Shown: positions 1 through 11,769 of the stretch, in pieces | Layout: each line of letters starts with the position of its first letter | How positions within the stretch are numbered: position 1 is the first letter of the stretch | Source: Chara braunii | Lineage: Eukaryota; Streptophyta; Charophyceae; Charales; Characeae | Reading direction: 5' to 3' | Assembly (NCBI GenBank): GCA_003427395.1 | Contig: BFEA01000119.1 | Coordinates: 1,136,361 to 1,178,843 of the forward strand | DNA length: 42,483 nt | Notes under the pieces: model-generated | Told to the model about the DNA's origin: nothing | The model's database searches: none | The model's input: the letters and a program-made list of their open reading frames with translations, nothing else | Translations under genes and position numbers: made by a program

Positions 1-144
1 TCAGTGAGGGGATTCTGCAGACTGTTGAGGGTTCAGCCTCCTGATGAGTCGGTGAAACTCCGACGAAACAGTTTGTCACAGCCCCTCGTTTGTTGTCCTC
101 TTCTCTCTCTCTGCCTACGGTTTACCGGGCAATTCTGTTTGTGA

Positions 145-146
<2 letters not shown>

Positions 147-205
<59 letters not shown>
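147..205. repeat. Compound microsatellite (AT)n-(AG)n
   Basis: About 14 AT units run directly into about 15 AG units. A second short AT run lies near 268-283. Simple repeat with no coding content; it produces repetitive translations that are not genes. Confidence 0.97.
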
Positions 206-206
<1 letters not shown>

Positions 207-283
207 GGGGGTACGAAATAGGAGATGATCACTTCTCACAAATCCCAATATTACTTCCTTCAAACAAATATATATATATATAT

Positions 284-877
284 GTGATCACAGGCAGGTC
301 AAATCCAGAGTCACAATCATACATGCAATCACATCAAAGATTCAACCAGAAGTCCACACACTACACGGGGTCATCTTCAACCACTCTCTGCGCTCATACC
401 CCTCGCTTTAGCCACACAAGCCTCAACCTCTGCTCAACTTTCCATAATAAAATACTCAGTATCTTCGTTAAACGGCCATTTAATGAAGTCCGGGTGAAAA
501 CCCAAAGAAACAATTCAAACCACAAGGGTTAAAACCTTTAGGTTCAGTGGCGAGAATGAGTTAGAGTTGGGTCGTAAACCGACGAATAGGCAACCGACTT
601 GTTATCAGTGATAACAGAAGATGATCCGCGTGGGATCAAGCTGAAACTAGTCCAATCCTGAATCGAAATGTTCAAAGAGAACATGTAACATAGGACAGGT
701 TAATTCTCAAGACTAAATTATAAGTGAATGGAGAATTAACCTCCATATCACATTTCACTAAAAAACCTCACGATAACTAAATCTGAATTTATCTATAAGC
801 AAGTCCCCAAATAAAGGAAGACACTGGTAGCATGTCCCCTATATAGGGTAGATTGCCAGAATCTTTCCTACCAAAAC
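284..877. other. AT-rich stretch, no gene recognised
   Basis: Both strands were read. The only open frame of note (284-532, +) has no motif or codon-like character. The sequence leads into the tandem repeats that follow and may be part of an old LTR or leader, but no terminus, primer-binding site or coding motif was found. Confidence 0.5.
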
Positions 878-1322
878 ATAATCTAACTCCTCAAAACTAA
901 GAAGATTTCGGCAGCGTACCTTTTCAAAATTTATACTCGTCCGAATATGAAAACTTGCTCCTCTACTTTAAAGGGTTAAATTTTGTCTAACTCCTTGAAT
1001 TTCTGTAGAAATTTCGACAACTCCCTCTAGAGAAATGTCATTCCAAAATTTATACAAAGCTACATACAAAATTTGAAAATGATTCCGACTTCCCAAAGTC
1101 AAATTTTGTCTAACTCCCTAAATTAGCAAAAATTCGAGCAGCACCTCCCCTGGAAAAAGAGCCATTCCAATTTTCTACTAAGCCAGATATAAATCTCGAA
1201 CAAAAATTGAACTTTGGAAAGTTAAAATTTAACTAACTCTTTGGTTTTGTAAAAATTTTGGCAGCGCTTCCCGTAGAGGAAGTAACTTTCCAAGATTTAT
1301 ACGAAGCCAAGTAAAATAAATG
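878..1322. repeat. Degenerate tandem repeat, about four units of 97-125 bp
   Basis: Units begin near 878, 975, 1,101 and 1,226. Each opens with a TCTAACTCC-like block (TTGTCTAACTCC in the middle units), continues with an AAATTTCGGCAGC-like block, then a CCCCT-RGA-GAAA block, a CATTCCAAAATTTATAC-like block and an AAGCC end. The units are strongly diverged but the block order is kept. Arrays like this occur in untranslated parts of plant LTR elements; that assignment is inference. Confidence 0.75.
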
Positions 1323-1341
1323 TCCCATAAAATGCGAGAAC

Positions 1342-1420
1342 TTGAACTAAGTAAAATAAACTTAACCACAAAATGCAAGTTGAACTAAGTAAAATAAACT
1401 TAACTCAGAAAATGCAGGAA
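1342..1420. repeat. 38 bp tandem repeat, two copies plus a partial third
   Basis: TTGAACTAAGTAAAATAAAC starts at 1,342 and again at 1,380, with nearly identical surroundings, and a shortened third start (TTGAACCAAC) follows at 1,421. It sits directly after the ~125 bp repeat array. Confidence 0.85.
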
Positions 1421-1641
1421 TTGAACCAACTCCTACAACTCCAGCAAGTGGCGAGCATCTAAAGCAATTACTTATCAAGACAAAAACTCTGACTAAGTAG
1501 AGCTCCCACTGAGCGACATGCAAGTACATACCACGATGGGTAAGTACTCTCACCAAACCCCAAATCATTTCACATAAGATAACTCATCAAACTCTCAGAT
1601 GATTTATCCCTTATACCCAACTTACATATGGCATGGCGCTA

Positions 1642-2380
1642 GACCATTCAACTTAGAAACAATGCCTAACATGCCTTAGATTATATACGAACAAGTTGCA
1701 CAACTACTTTTGTCTCTTTTGACTAGACCATTCATCTTAGAAACAATGCTTAGTCGCCTTGAGCTATTTAATATCAAAAATTTAATAACTCTCTAACTTG
1801 TATTCAAAGAAAGAAAATATAGGAAGGGGACCGAGCCATTCAACTTAAAAACAATGCTCAACTTGCCTAAGTTACTTCCAATTATACTCTGTACTTTCCC
1901 TTCTTTTCTTAGTGATATGGCTTAACGTTGAATCATTCAGCTTAGAAACAATGCCCAGTTGCCTGTTCACATACAAGTATAGATAACATACTTCTAGTTA
2001 TACTTAGTTTACTTTTGTGAGTGGTTTCAGGTTGAACCATTTATCTTAAAAACAATTCTTAGCCTTCCACCAAAATCCTCCCTCAAAATAAAACAAGAGA
2101 CTGAACCATTCAACTTAGAAACAATATTCAGTTCATCCTAAGTCACTCAAAGCATGAAGTTGGGCCTTTCAACACAACCTGAGTCAGAAACCCCAAAAGA
2201 AACACGCATACTACACCATTTAGCTTACAAACAATGTTTGGTCTCGAAAGATCAGCCAAACAATTCCTCAGAAGTAAACACAGCAACCAGGCTATTCAGC
2301 TTACAAACAATGCCTAGTCCTTGAGAAAACAATCAATAAACATAGCACTGGGTCATTCAGCTTAGAAACAATGTCCAACC
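1642..2380. repeat. Nine copies of a ~25 bp core with variable spacers
   Basis: The core CATTCARCTTAGAAACAATG, followed by a YCYAGT-like tail, occurs at about 1,642, 1,726, 1,833, 1,930, 2,034, 2,103, 2,213, 2,290 and 2,350. Start-to-start distances are 84, 107, 97, 104, 69, 110, 77 and 60 bp. The sequence between cores is not conserved, unlike in an ordinary tandem repeat. All copies lie on the same strand. Function is unknown; it could be a protein-binding array or a selectively kept part of an ancient satellite. Confidence 0.85.
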
Positions 2381-3434
2381 TTTAAGACCCATTCAAACCC
2401 ATGCAAACTGCCTTCCTCCTACCTTCCCCCTAGTTCATCCCTTAGTCTGCTTTCAATCAAAGTAAAAAAAACTTGAGATTACACATGCATTCCTTCCATT
2501 TAGTCTGATCAAGTCTTGAAAATAAAACGAAGTCATAGGGGAACACATGCATATCTTTCAGTCGGACTAGAAAGATGTAGTTATAAGCGTATAGAGGGTT
2601 CACACAGGCAAGAGAAGATATGCGTGACAATTCCCTGCCTCCAGAACCTCGCCTAGGTCCCGACAAAGCTCCCACAATCGGTGGGGCAACCTCTCACAGA
2701 GGCCTTGGCACGGATTACGGGTTGCAATCCCGCCTCCTGTCTTCCTCTCCAAACCAATAGACCAGACTTAGAATAAGAAGGGCAGAAGGAGAAAGATTTA
2801 GTGACTCAGAATCAAGAATGGTGCACTCAGACTCACGTGAGAGGGCCTTAGTTCCTTGACGCGCCTGAGGGCCCCGCAATGATGACCAGAATGTGCAGCA
2901 ACCTGGTCAACTGACGTCAACTGCCAACGACGACTCCCCCACTCGCAGCAAAGACCCAGCTGCAATGCCCGACTACCCCTCTTCAAGTCACAATGTCTCT
3001 GTCTCAATCTAAACCGCCGCTTCCCAGCCAGAAAGGCCTACGTTTGAGCACCACCCACCCTCATGCTCTCATTCGGGCGTGCACATAGAAATCCCGTAGC
3101 GGTCAATTGTTCGTAATAGAAAACTCGGTCACTCCTGGTCACACCAACGACTTCAAGCTCCAAAACCAACAATGTGGTTACTTCAATTGTCGCCCTCAGC
3201 ACCAGCTGCAGCAGATCAGTGGCAACACTCCGACACGCTACTCATTCAGCGGACATCGCAGTAGCATTGGCCTTGTAGCAACAGTGAGGTCAGGGAGCCT
3301 TCAGCCTGTCATCCCTGGCTCTTCCGTTGGCTAGTCGTTTGCTTCAAAGGCTGGGCACGAGGCAAAATCTCTGCCTGGTTATTTAGCAGATTGAGGTCCC
3401 TTTCGTTAAGCGGGGTATGCAGACAAATCAATTC
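2381..3434. other. No gene recognised
   Basis: Short open frames on both strands show no family motif. The part from about 3,100 to 3,434 may continue the minus-strand LTR copy that follows, but I could not find its terminus or a primer-binding site. Confidence 0.45.
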
Positions 3435-3790
3435 ACCAGCCAGAGAACCGAGACGCTGGCTCCAAATGCCGACGAGCGCACGCTCTCGTCACCACCAACA
3501 TTCGTACTCGGAACTCTACTTCCCGTCTGGTGCTCAGCGCCCAGACTATGATCCGCGCAAATACTACTAGCCTACAAACCGATAAGGCAACTGTAGAGGC
3601 TTGCAGCTATTCTAAAGTACATGAAGGCGTCGACCCCCTGCAGACAAACGCCCGAACCAGGTACGTATTCTCCACCCCCTCTCTCTTCCTTCGTTCTCTC
3701 GTGCTCCCTCCCTTGATGTACCTGGCCCATAATAGCGGCCTGGTTCGTTCCCTTTCGTAGTCTGAAGAAGTGGGCGCAAATCAATCGGGC
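3435..3790 (-). mobile_element. Decayed LTR copy, family 1 (minus orientation)
   Basis: Read on the minus strand, this segment matches the LTR at 6,200-6,801 block by block: the ACCTGG block, a CTTCATGTAC block, TAGTCTGGGCGCTGAG (complement of 3,533-3,548), then TTGGTGRTGRCGAGAG and GGTTCTC. It is one of three copies of this LTR family in the window. No primer-binding site or polypurine tract is visible beside it, so it is a fragment. On the plus strand CAG|GTACGT (break at 3,660/3,661) looks like a 5' splice site. Confidence 0.7.
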
Positions 3791-6199
3791 ATAGTCATAC
3801 GAAGAACGGTCGCCTCACGACCAAGATGAAGAGGATGATCACGAACGGGAGGAGCAGCCTTGGCCCCTCTTCTCTCCTCACTCTCCCTAAATAGGATGAT
3901 CAATGTCGAAATGAATCTTCCGCTAAAAAGCGAAAAAGTACATCGTCTTTTTAATAACACTTCTTCCTACGCGCAGCCCGTAATGTTGATGCGGGTAAAA
4001 CTACCAACTCTACTCTGAATCTAACTCTGCCAGCTGATTCAAAGCGCCTTAAAACCACCGATTAACACCTCTATATGTCCATATCGGCCAAGGAAACGAC
4101 CGAAATACGTTTTTCTCCGCCCCCTCTCACTCCATTTAATTGTACCCGCACTCAGCATGCGATACTCGCACCTCCCAAACAAGCCCATTGGGCGCGATTC
4201 CGGGTCGGTCATTCGCCCCGTGATCTATTGAAACCCCAAAACCGCCCTTTCAATCACTGAAAACGGTTCAGAAACAGTCGAATAACTAAACTTTCATTCA
4301 CACTTTCCTCTTCATCGCCATCTCCGACCTCTCCTCGCAGTCCGTCTTTGTACTAACTCCTGCTACAGAAACCCATTCACCACTTTGTTTCCACCATCAG
4401 ATTCGCCCGATTTCAAAACCCCCAAATCCTATCTTTCCCTGCCCGACTCTATCGAGGATCGGGCGGGTTTAGCGTCTTCCTAGTTCCTCCATCTACATCC
4501 TTACACAGGCCATTCTTCTATTAACTCCTAATTTACTAACCTACCACTAAGACTAACACCAGATTTGTGCTCACTTGTCTCCAAAACCCCGGAATCACCT
4601 CCTCTCTCGCTCGATTCCAGTGAAAATCAAACGAGCTACGCTCCTTCACCTCCGCCCAGCTCGTCACCCCACCATCTTCGTTGTCGGATGCATCCGGCGT
4701 GACACAACGTCCAGGTTCATCCTCCTCTCACTCATTTTCCTTCGCCGTTTTCACACCCTGCCCCTCTTCCCTTTATGGCGTGACTGCATATGGCACAGCT
4801 CGGCATGCCCGTCCACTCTACCCTTTCTAAGGGAAACTTCGGACATAAATACACTAGACGGTTTGATTAGTCCTCCGCCCCTATACCCGTCCGACAAACG
4901 ATGCACGTAGTGGCAACGCTGTGAGCCCACCATAGTGCCTCCGGCCTCAGTCTATGCCAACTGCACGCCAACCCAGACAACAGGACGGTGGTGATGGAAA
5001 TCAAAATCAGCTTGGGAGTGCGTAGCAACTCACCTGCCGAACCAATCAGCCCCGAGGCGGATAGCACTTGAAGCGTGAGCCTAGAGGAGGCTGGTCCCCG
5101 ACGCAGATCTTGGTGGTAGTAATAATATTCAAATGAGAACTCTAAAGGCCGGGGTGGAGAGGGGTTCCGCGCGAACTGCCCCTGTAGCTAGTATTGTTGT
5201 GGGCCTCCCGACACTGTCCTGGGCCGCCTGTGCCCAGGCACAGTCCCGTCTGTCGGGTCCCAACTGGCACGCTCACACTCAAACCTCTCACGGTAGATGG
5301 GGGGGGGCAGACTGTACTCCCACAACGACCCCTGCCACCCTTGGGCTGCAGCCCCACAGGCTCGACCAGAATGTTCTCCAATTCCCTTTCACTTTAGGTT
5401 GTCAACACTCTCCACATGAGAAGCAAGGGAAGCCACGACCACGAACCCCACCACTCTCACGCGCGTTGATCTATTCAGTCCGTGTTTCAGCGTCGATAGG
5501 ATAGAGGAATTTCGCCAACATTTCGAACACGCATGAACCAAAATGGGCCCGCCAAAAGAGTCAGAACTAGCGGCCGCGAGGTGGACACGGGAAGGTTGAC
5601 GGCAGCGGACCTAGTTGATAAGCCGAGGTGTGGCTTTGGAACATTTTGGCAGACCCGTGCGCCGCGTGGTACCTGCCTACATAGGTTTCCGCTAGTGCTA
5701 GCATCAGCCTTGGGCCTAGAACGATTGGTTATGGTAATGGGCTTTCATTAGAGAGATTTAGGGATCCAGGCCAGCGGGTGACGGCGCAGGATGTTGGAGC
5801 AGCGTGAAGGGACCGAGGGGTTGAGGGCCCAACGAGGCTATCCCCTCTGGTTTTAACGAGTTTTCGATATCAATTTTTCCTAGATATTTATTTTACCATT
5901 TTTTTAATTATCATTACTATTATTTATTTTTTTCGGCGTTCAGTCAAGGACGTTGAGCACATGCCGACACTCCTACCCTTACATTCAATTCGCTCATTAT
6001 ACAGAACCGGTGCTGCAGATGACGTCGTCCTCCGTACGTACACACATGTCACGGTCAAGCACACCAATCAAAAGAAAATATCATTATCTCCTAATTTAAT
6101 AAAAAATAAAAATAAAAATTAGTTGGCAACCGGCCGACTCTACAGTTATCAATAAGAAAAGAGATCACGCGCACCTTAAGCCTGCGCGCCCACACTCTC
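3791..6199. other. No gene recognised
   Basis: About 2.4 kb of non-repetitive sequence. Open frames such as 4,575-4,910 and 5,133-5,504 (+) contain no recognisable domain, and their composition follows the local C-rich sequence. An AT-rich patch lies at about 5,870-5,935. The 5' end of the LTR that ends at 6,801 may start within this stretch, but I could not place it. Confidence 0.45.
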
Positions 6200-6801
6200 T
6201 CTACTTTCAATCAACCATTAAGTCCGCGTAATCGAGACAGCCGTGGCTCGCGTGGTGTACTCCAAACTCATTTTCTGTCACTTGCAAAGGCAGTCGTGCA
6301 AGAGGGGCGCTGCTGAGGGCAGCGCCATAGCCAACCCAACCATAGTCGGGCTTGGCTTGGATACAGTCAGTGGAAGTGGTGGTGGTCTTCGTGTATGGGA
6401 GGAAGACATGGGTAGACAAGTCGAGGGAGAAGTGACAGAGAGAGATGAGGAGGAGGATGTGAGGGCATATACCTGGTCTTGGCGATAGTCTACAAGGGTT
6501 GACATCTTCATGTACGGTTATCCCGCTGATGTCAACAAGTTGCATTGTCAATTCGGACGCTGGTAATAGCTGCGTGATAGTAGTCTGGGCGCTGAGCCCC
6601 AAGTAGGAGGAGAGGCTCCGGATACTTATGTTGGTGATGGCGAGAGTATGCTCTCAGTGACATTTAGATTCGATGCTTTGGTTCTCCATCGGTGATATAT
6701 CGGTGCAATTCTGCTTTCTGTACAACATTGGACTTTCTGGCTTTCAATGTGATGTTGCATTACGAAATTCTGTCATTTCGCTATTACTCATTCTCCTGGC
6801 A
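6200..6801 (+). mobile_element. LTR of family 1, element of gag1 (5' bound uncertain)
   Basis: This segment ends in CA at 6,801, and a tRNA-Met-type primer-binding site follows two to three bases later, the usual arrangement at the end of a 5' LTR. It shares an ordered set of blocks with the copy at 3,435-3,790 (-) and with 29,190-29,660 (+), including TAGTCTGGGCGCTGAG at 6,581-6,596 and ATACCTGGT near 6,469. The antisense strand carries CCAG|GTATAT at that last block. The start is not defined, so 6,200 is only where similarity becomes visible. Confidence 0.65.
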
Positions 6802-6803
6802 AT

Positions 6804-6815
6804 TTGGTATCGGAG
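6804..6815 (+). other. Primer-binding site (initiator tRNA-Met type)
   Basis: TTGGTATCGGAG lies just after the LTR end ..GGCA. The common plant site is TGGTATCAGAGC; this one differs by A to G at one position, as do two more sites in the window. It would prime minus-strand DNA synthesis. Confidence 0.75.
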
Positions 6816-8362
6816 TTGGTTCAAGTCCCTCCGCTGGCTCCTTCCCAATAGCTGTTTGGTGCTTCGCTGGATATGGTGGGGCAGTGATAACACTTGTGCG
6901 TGGGGTGATAGGTGGCCCAGTGTCGTGTGGGCGCGGCAGGAAGGCCATGTGGTGACATAGGGGTTGCACGTTGGATGATGAGAGCTTGCTGACGTGGAAA
7001 TTTAAGCCGAGGTGGAACTGCATTGCATTATGGGTTGTGCCGAGGCATCGACCGATCATCATAAATGCATGTCAGGTTACAAGTGAGAAATATGTGGTTG
7101 GGAGCAGCATTATGAGGTATGTTGCTCCTTACCCTCTTCATCACTTCTTACCGTGAGGAAGTGAGTTATGTCTCGAGAGTCCTCTCATTGTGAGGTGTCG
7201 CTAGCGCTCAACCTTGAGAGTCGACATTCTTTCTAGGGAGCATGCTGGTGGGAGACGGGCGTTGCCTCTGAAGGGCCCTGGACGAAGCACTCGGGTCACG
7301 GTCAGCATGTCAACCCGTTGGGACTAGTACACGAATGCTTTGCCGCTTGTACGTGGTACTGCTTGCTGCGTTGTAGAGGGAACGTGGACTGACCAGTCCT
7401 AAGAGAGACGCCTCTATCCCAGTGGCGGTAAGAAAACCACCGGGATTGAGGCTTTGACGACGGACCGCTCCATCTATTGGTGGGGAGCATCACCTTCTGG
7501 AAACCGGGTCCAGCATCCTTCTAAAGAAAACCATGAGACGAGTTCCGAAAAAACACAGGTGCTGGAAACCGGGTACATCGTCCCATCACTGTCTGTAATC
7601 TGAGACCTGTTGGTTGGTCTTCCTAGGCTGAGAACTAGGCCTAAGGATAACTCTCCAATATAAGAGAAATAGTGATAATTGCATTGGACAAACCAAGGGC
7701 GAGAGACGCCTACCACATCGTCCATAAATATTTATGACAGGATCTGAGTTGAATACTGGCTGTGATCGTCGTCCTGTCTGCAAAGTTAAATAATTCCTGA
7801 GGACCTTGGGGCTTAAATTGTCTCTTGCTCAGCCAGATCAACTGGATGGAAGGCTCCTTGCACGCGAGGATAAACAATTGGTAGGACTGGTCATAAACGA
7901 TTTGCTGGGCACAGGGGTGGGCCGATTGCACACCTTCAGACACGCCGCTGAACCAGAGCTTCAGGACGTCGACATCAAGTGACTACTCAAAAGGGATAAA
8001 GGAGGACGTAGGACACTAGTAAACAGTCCAGTTAGTTATCATTGAAAAAATTCAATTCTGCATGCAAGCCCAACAAACTATTTTATTTTTATTTTTTTAT
8101 TAGTTAGTTGTGACAGACACTGCTAACAACTGACAGACAGCTGCAGATAGGTAGTACATATTCATGGCTGCATTGCACTCTGTCTCAGACTAGTCAAAAG
8201 TAGGATAGAGTTGTTTGTAGGAATCTGGCTGTTACTGCTTGACAACCTTCTGACAAAGTTGGACCAAATATTTATTTGTTTTATTTTTTCTATCGGCTGG
8301 TTGCCATGTTGCCGTAGGTCCCACCGAGGACACTAGTGCAGATCGTAGGCCACGCATAGCTC
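6816..8362 (+). other. Leader region between primer-binding site and gag1
   Basis: About 1.5 kb with no recognisable gene. A similar spacing of about 1.4 kb separates the primer-binding site and gag in element B. The phrase CTGGAAACCGGGT occurs twice (about 7,496 and 7,561). A long untranslated leader is the simplest reading. Confidence 0.5.
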
Positions 8363-10354
8363 ATGAGTGGAGATGACAGTGAGGTTAAGGGACTAGACCA
8401 GGACTGTAGGCGGCTTACCAGGAGGCGTGCACTCAGTCGGCCGGCCACTTTCGTAGCGTTAGAACACGGAGAGGAAAGGAGACTGTGGAGAGAAGCCAGA
8501 GAGAGGATGACAGTGCAGAGGGCTAGGGAAGCAGCAGCCAACGCAGAAAGGGCTCTAGCAGCAGCATTAGCAGCAGATGCTAGAGCCAACGCCGAGGCAG
8601 CCATGGCTACCGGCATTGCCATGTCACAGACCTCATCTCAGGCCTCGTCGTCAGGTGTCAGTCAGGGTGTCTCCTAGGTTTTCGTTACTCAGTTTGCTGG
8701 CTAGCAGGTCAGCCAGCACCAACTCATGTCAGATGAGGATTATGAGATCCAACAAGCGGATGCTCTCCGCACAGAGTTGCAGCACCAGCTGCCGAAAGTG
8801 GAGGGAAGGAGAGCGAAAGCTAGGATTAGAAAAGCTAGACTAGAGGCAAGAGGAGATGAGTTAGGCAAATTAGAAGCTATAGATGAATCAGTTCTTGACT
8901 CTGTAACGCTGTCCCTTCAGAACTCCCTGTTGAGTGTAGCCGAAGTGCAAGCAGTGCAGCAAGAGATGTTGGCTGCACTGATAGATGGTCAGAACCAGAT
9001 TCTGACCGCACTGCGGGCGCCACGACCTCCGGTCAGGCAACCACAGTTTGATGTAGCTCCGCCTACAGTTGCAGGTCGAATAATGACGCTGCCACCAGTA
9101 GGGCAACCATTTTCTCCACCGTTTGGCATACCCCAATCAGGCGGATTAGCAGTCGGTAGTGGTGGGCACATTCTGGTACCTTCTTCACTTCCACCATCAT
9201 CGACTATTGCTACAGGACAGCGTCATGTACAGCAGCCTGTGCAACAGTTACCCCTGCAAGAGCAAGTGCTGCAGCAGCACACTGGTCCACTGGTTTCACA
9301 ACCAATGCAGCAGGCACACGGTGCTATACAACCCATGCAATGGACCGCTAAGATACCCTTGCTGAGTCTTGAACCGTTCTCTGGCGACAAGTAGAAGGAA
9401 GAGGACCTGGATACCTGGGTGAGGACTGTGCCCACGTACGTGAGCCATAAGCTCACAAGGACTGAGGAAGAAGTTATAGTCGCTGCATCCTTTTTAAAAG
9501 GATCTGCAGCCAGATGGCCGAACAAAATAGTACAATAACAAGGATACGGTCAAAATTTCGATGGCTGGACACAGGCTTGGACGTTGGAGTTTGTACGGAT
9601 GGTCTATAATGGGTGGCATGACCCCCAAGGGGCTAAAAAGGCCATTGATCCGCCAGCTAGTCTAGGATCAAAAAGATACCGGACAATTTGAGAGGTTACA
9701 AACGCCATAGAGCGACTGATTGTTGTTCCTGGTGTGTGGTACGATCCACAGGTCCTCACAACTTATTTCTGATGTCTGCCCACAGATGTCAAAAATAAAT
9801 TTGTCGATGAGGCCTCCATAGATGTACATCACTTCGCCTCGTTCAACAAGAAGGCCTTAAACATAGAGGCTAAGCTTGGGAGTGCCTAGCAGGGGACCGA
9901 CAGATGGAAGGAAGAAGAAGCTTTCTCAGGACAGGAGAAAGAAGGGCAACCTTATATTCGTTGACCACGATGGCCAAGTGACTGAGATCGACGGCTTTTT
10001 GGACCTTGGGAAGAGACAGAGGTAGATGGGAGTGTTGACACTCTAGATAGTGGAGTAGTCGCTCCTGTCAGGGAAAAAGCTAAGGGCGCCGAAAAACAAA
10101 AGGCAGGCCAGCCCAAGGGTCAATATGACCAAGGAGCACCCATATGGGTAAAGATTGGCCTAGAGTACGAGGTGTGGCGAGACCATGTTGCTGGAGGTGC
10201 TTGCCTAAATTGTGGCCAGTATGGGCACATAATGGCCAAGTGCAAGAGTAAGTAGGTCGGTACAAAGGTTGCATCCTCAATAGTGACGGTGAGAGCTTCC
10301 AACTCTGGTGGTGCTTCAGCGAGCACTTCGCAGGGAAACACCTCGGGCCAGTAG
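8363..10354 (+). pseudogene. gag: Dead retrotransposon gag with CCHC zinc knuckle (gag1)
   Basis: The frame from 8,363 begins with an Ala/Arg/Glu-rich, probably coiled-coil N-terminus (RAREAAANAERALAAALAAD), followed by a second helical part from 8,726, a Pro/Gln-rich linker, and a capsid-like domain from about 9,360 (DLDTWVRTVP, ASFLKGSAARW). A basic KKKL segment and a C-x2-C-x4-H-x4-C knuckle (CLNCGQYGHIMAKC, 10,202-10,243) follow. The frame is cut by stops at 8,675, 8,702, 9,392, 9,536, 9,689, 9,770 and 9,887 and shifts near 9,900 and 10,010. Every stop can be explained by CAG, CAA or CGA turning into TAG, TAA or TGA. A homologous gag lies at 27,085. Similarity to gag2 continues to about 10,460 (LPSPFQTMA), but no protease or RT follows. 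Capsid and RNA-binding roles are family knowledge. Confidence 0.88.
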
Positions 10355-10651
10355 GAGTGTTAGCCGCTCTTCCCCGTGCTGAAGTGGTAACCTTACCTTC
10401 TCCATTTCAGACGATGGCCAAGTCTATTGACCCATTGATCGCCCTCAGACAGATCTAGACCAATCGATGCTATGAGAGACACCTGTGACGCCATCACTCC
10501 AGCTTCGTTTTCAGCACGTCCGTACCTGCATCAAGGCGCCACCTTTCACAGGTCAGTACATAGTACAGAGAGGGAGAGAGATACCTTCCTCTTCCTCCTC
10601 CAGTCCACCACCTTCTTCTTTCCCCTCCAGCACTTTGACTTCCTCTTATCA

Positions 10652-10654
<3 letters not shown>

Positions 10655-10701
<47 letters not shown>
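10655..10701. repeat. Microsatellite (GT)n-(GA)n
   Basis: About 17 GT units followed by about 6 GA units. The open frames that span it (10,472-10,912 and others) are a result of the repeat and are not called as genes. Confidence 0.97.
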
Positions 10702-11055
10702 AAGGGATTGGCGACCGTGGGATTTAGACTCGACATTGGACAGAGACGTTGTGGGGGACTATGTGGGATTGATATCAGCGACATTTGCGTTGACGACATT
10801 TCCATCTCCTCCCCCCTCTTCTTCGTCTCTTACCCCTCCTCCTCATCTGTGTATGAGCTGTGCCTGGCGCCTTCATCCTTGTGTGTGGCGCCAGGTCATT
10901 CACACCGAGTGATGATGATGATGTATGTCCAGTCTGCATTTCAACATTGATTGGGTCTGATCATTGGTATTCCAGTCTTCCGATGTGCTATCCTGCTCTA
11001 TCTATGAGAGGTCGGTTCTTGGTTCTGGTCTGTACCATCTCGGTATGCGACCGTT

Positions 11056-11067
11056 TGGTATCGGAGC
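11056..11067 (+). other. Primer-binding-site-like sequence
   Basis: TGGTATCGGAGC matches the sites at 6,805 and 29,664 exactly over the core. The sequence before it (..GCGACCGTT) lacks an obvious LTR-terminal CA, and no gag follows, so this may be the remains of another LTR and leader. Confidence 0.5.
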
Positions 11068-11334
11068 AGACCTCTCGAAAGAGGATCTGCCCAATCAAGG
11101 AACCAACTTGATTGACTGATCGATTAAGTAGGGACTCGTCAAATTTCTGCAAAAAAAAATAAAAATACTGAAGTTGTCACCTTGATTAGCGCTACCTTGA
11201 ATTTGCGCTAATCACGAATTAGCACTAATCAGTGATTAACATTCGCTAAACGAACCCTAATCAAGCTTAACAACTAGTTAACGAATTCAAGTTTTGCAAA
11301 TTCTCTTTTTCTTTTTTGTTGTTGTAAGTTACTA

Positions 11335-11520
11335 ATTCCCAAGTTCGAACTTTCGGCATTTTTCAGATCCACGAATTTCAAAAATTTCAGTTCCGCGCAT
11401 TTCGAAATCCCGAAAAATCCGGCATTCCGTGAAATCCACGAATTCCGCGAATTCCGCAAATTTCGGTCTTCCGTGACATCCGCGAATTTCACGAATTCCG
11501 CGGAAATACGAAAGTAGCAA
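11335..11520. repeat. Degenerate short repeat based on TTCCGCGAATT
   Basis: About ten variants of a 12-16 bp phrase such as CCACGAATTTC, CCGCGAATTCC and CCGTGAAATCC follow one another. Weaker versions reappear at 12,830-13,015. The repeat gives a repetitive minus-strand translation, which is not a gene. Confidence 0.7.
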
Positions 11521-11769
11521 TTAAGGATTCAAACAATTTCGGTTTTTGCACCAGAATTAGGTCTTTCTTAAACCACCAGTACCCCGCCCAGGCAAAAAAA
11601 ATTGCCTTCCTGAATTCATGGAAGACATGGGCAGGGTCGGTAGAGGCTAGGTAGAGCATCGGAAGAGGTAAGAGGGTCGTCCGTTTTGAAAACGGGAAGG
11701 AACGACCAGAGAAGACAAAACAAAAAAAATAAATAATAAAAAAAAAAACAGTTTCCAAAGATAACGGAC

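Noticed and set aside
1642-2380. CRISPR-like look (repeats with unique spacers)
   Set aside because: Repeats are diverged, spacers vary from about 35 to 85 bp, and the surroundings are eukaryotic retroelements; no cas-like genes.
5133-5504. 123-codon plus-strand open frame
   Set aside because: No motif; two overlapping frames of similar length and composition indicate base composition only.
10472-10912. 146-codon open frame
   Set aside because: Spans a GT/GA microsatellite and C/T-rich DNA; no domain.
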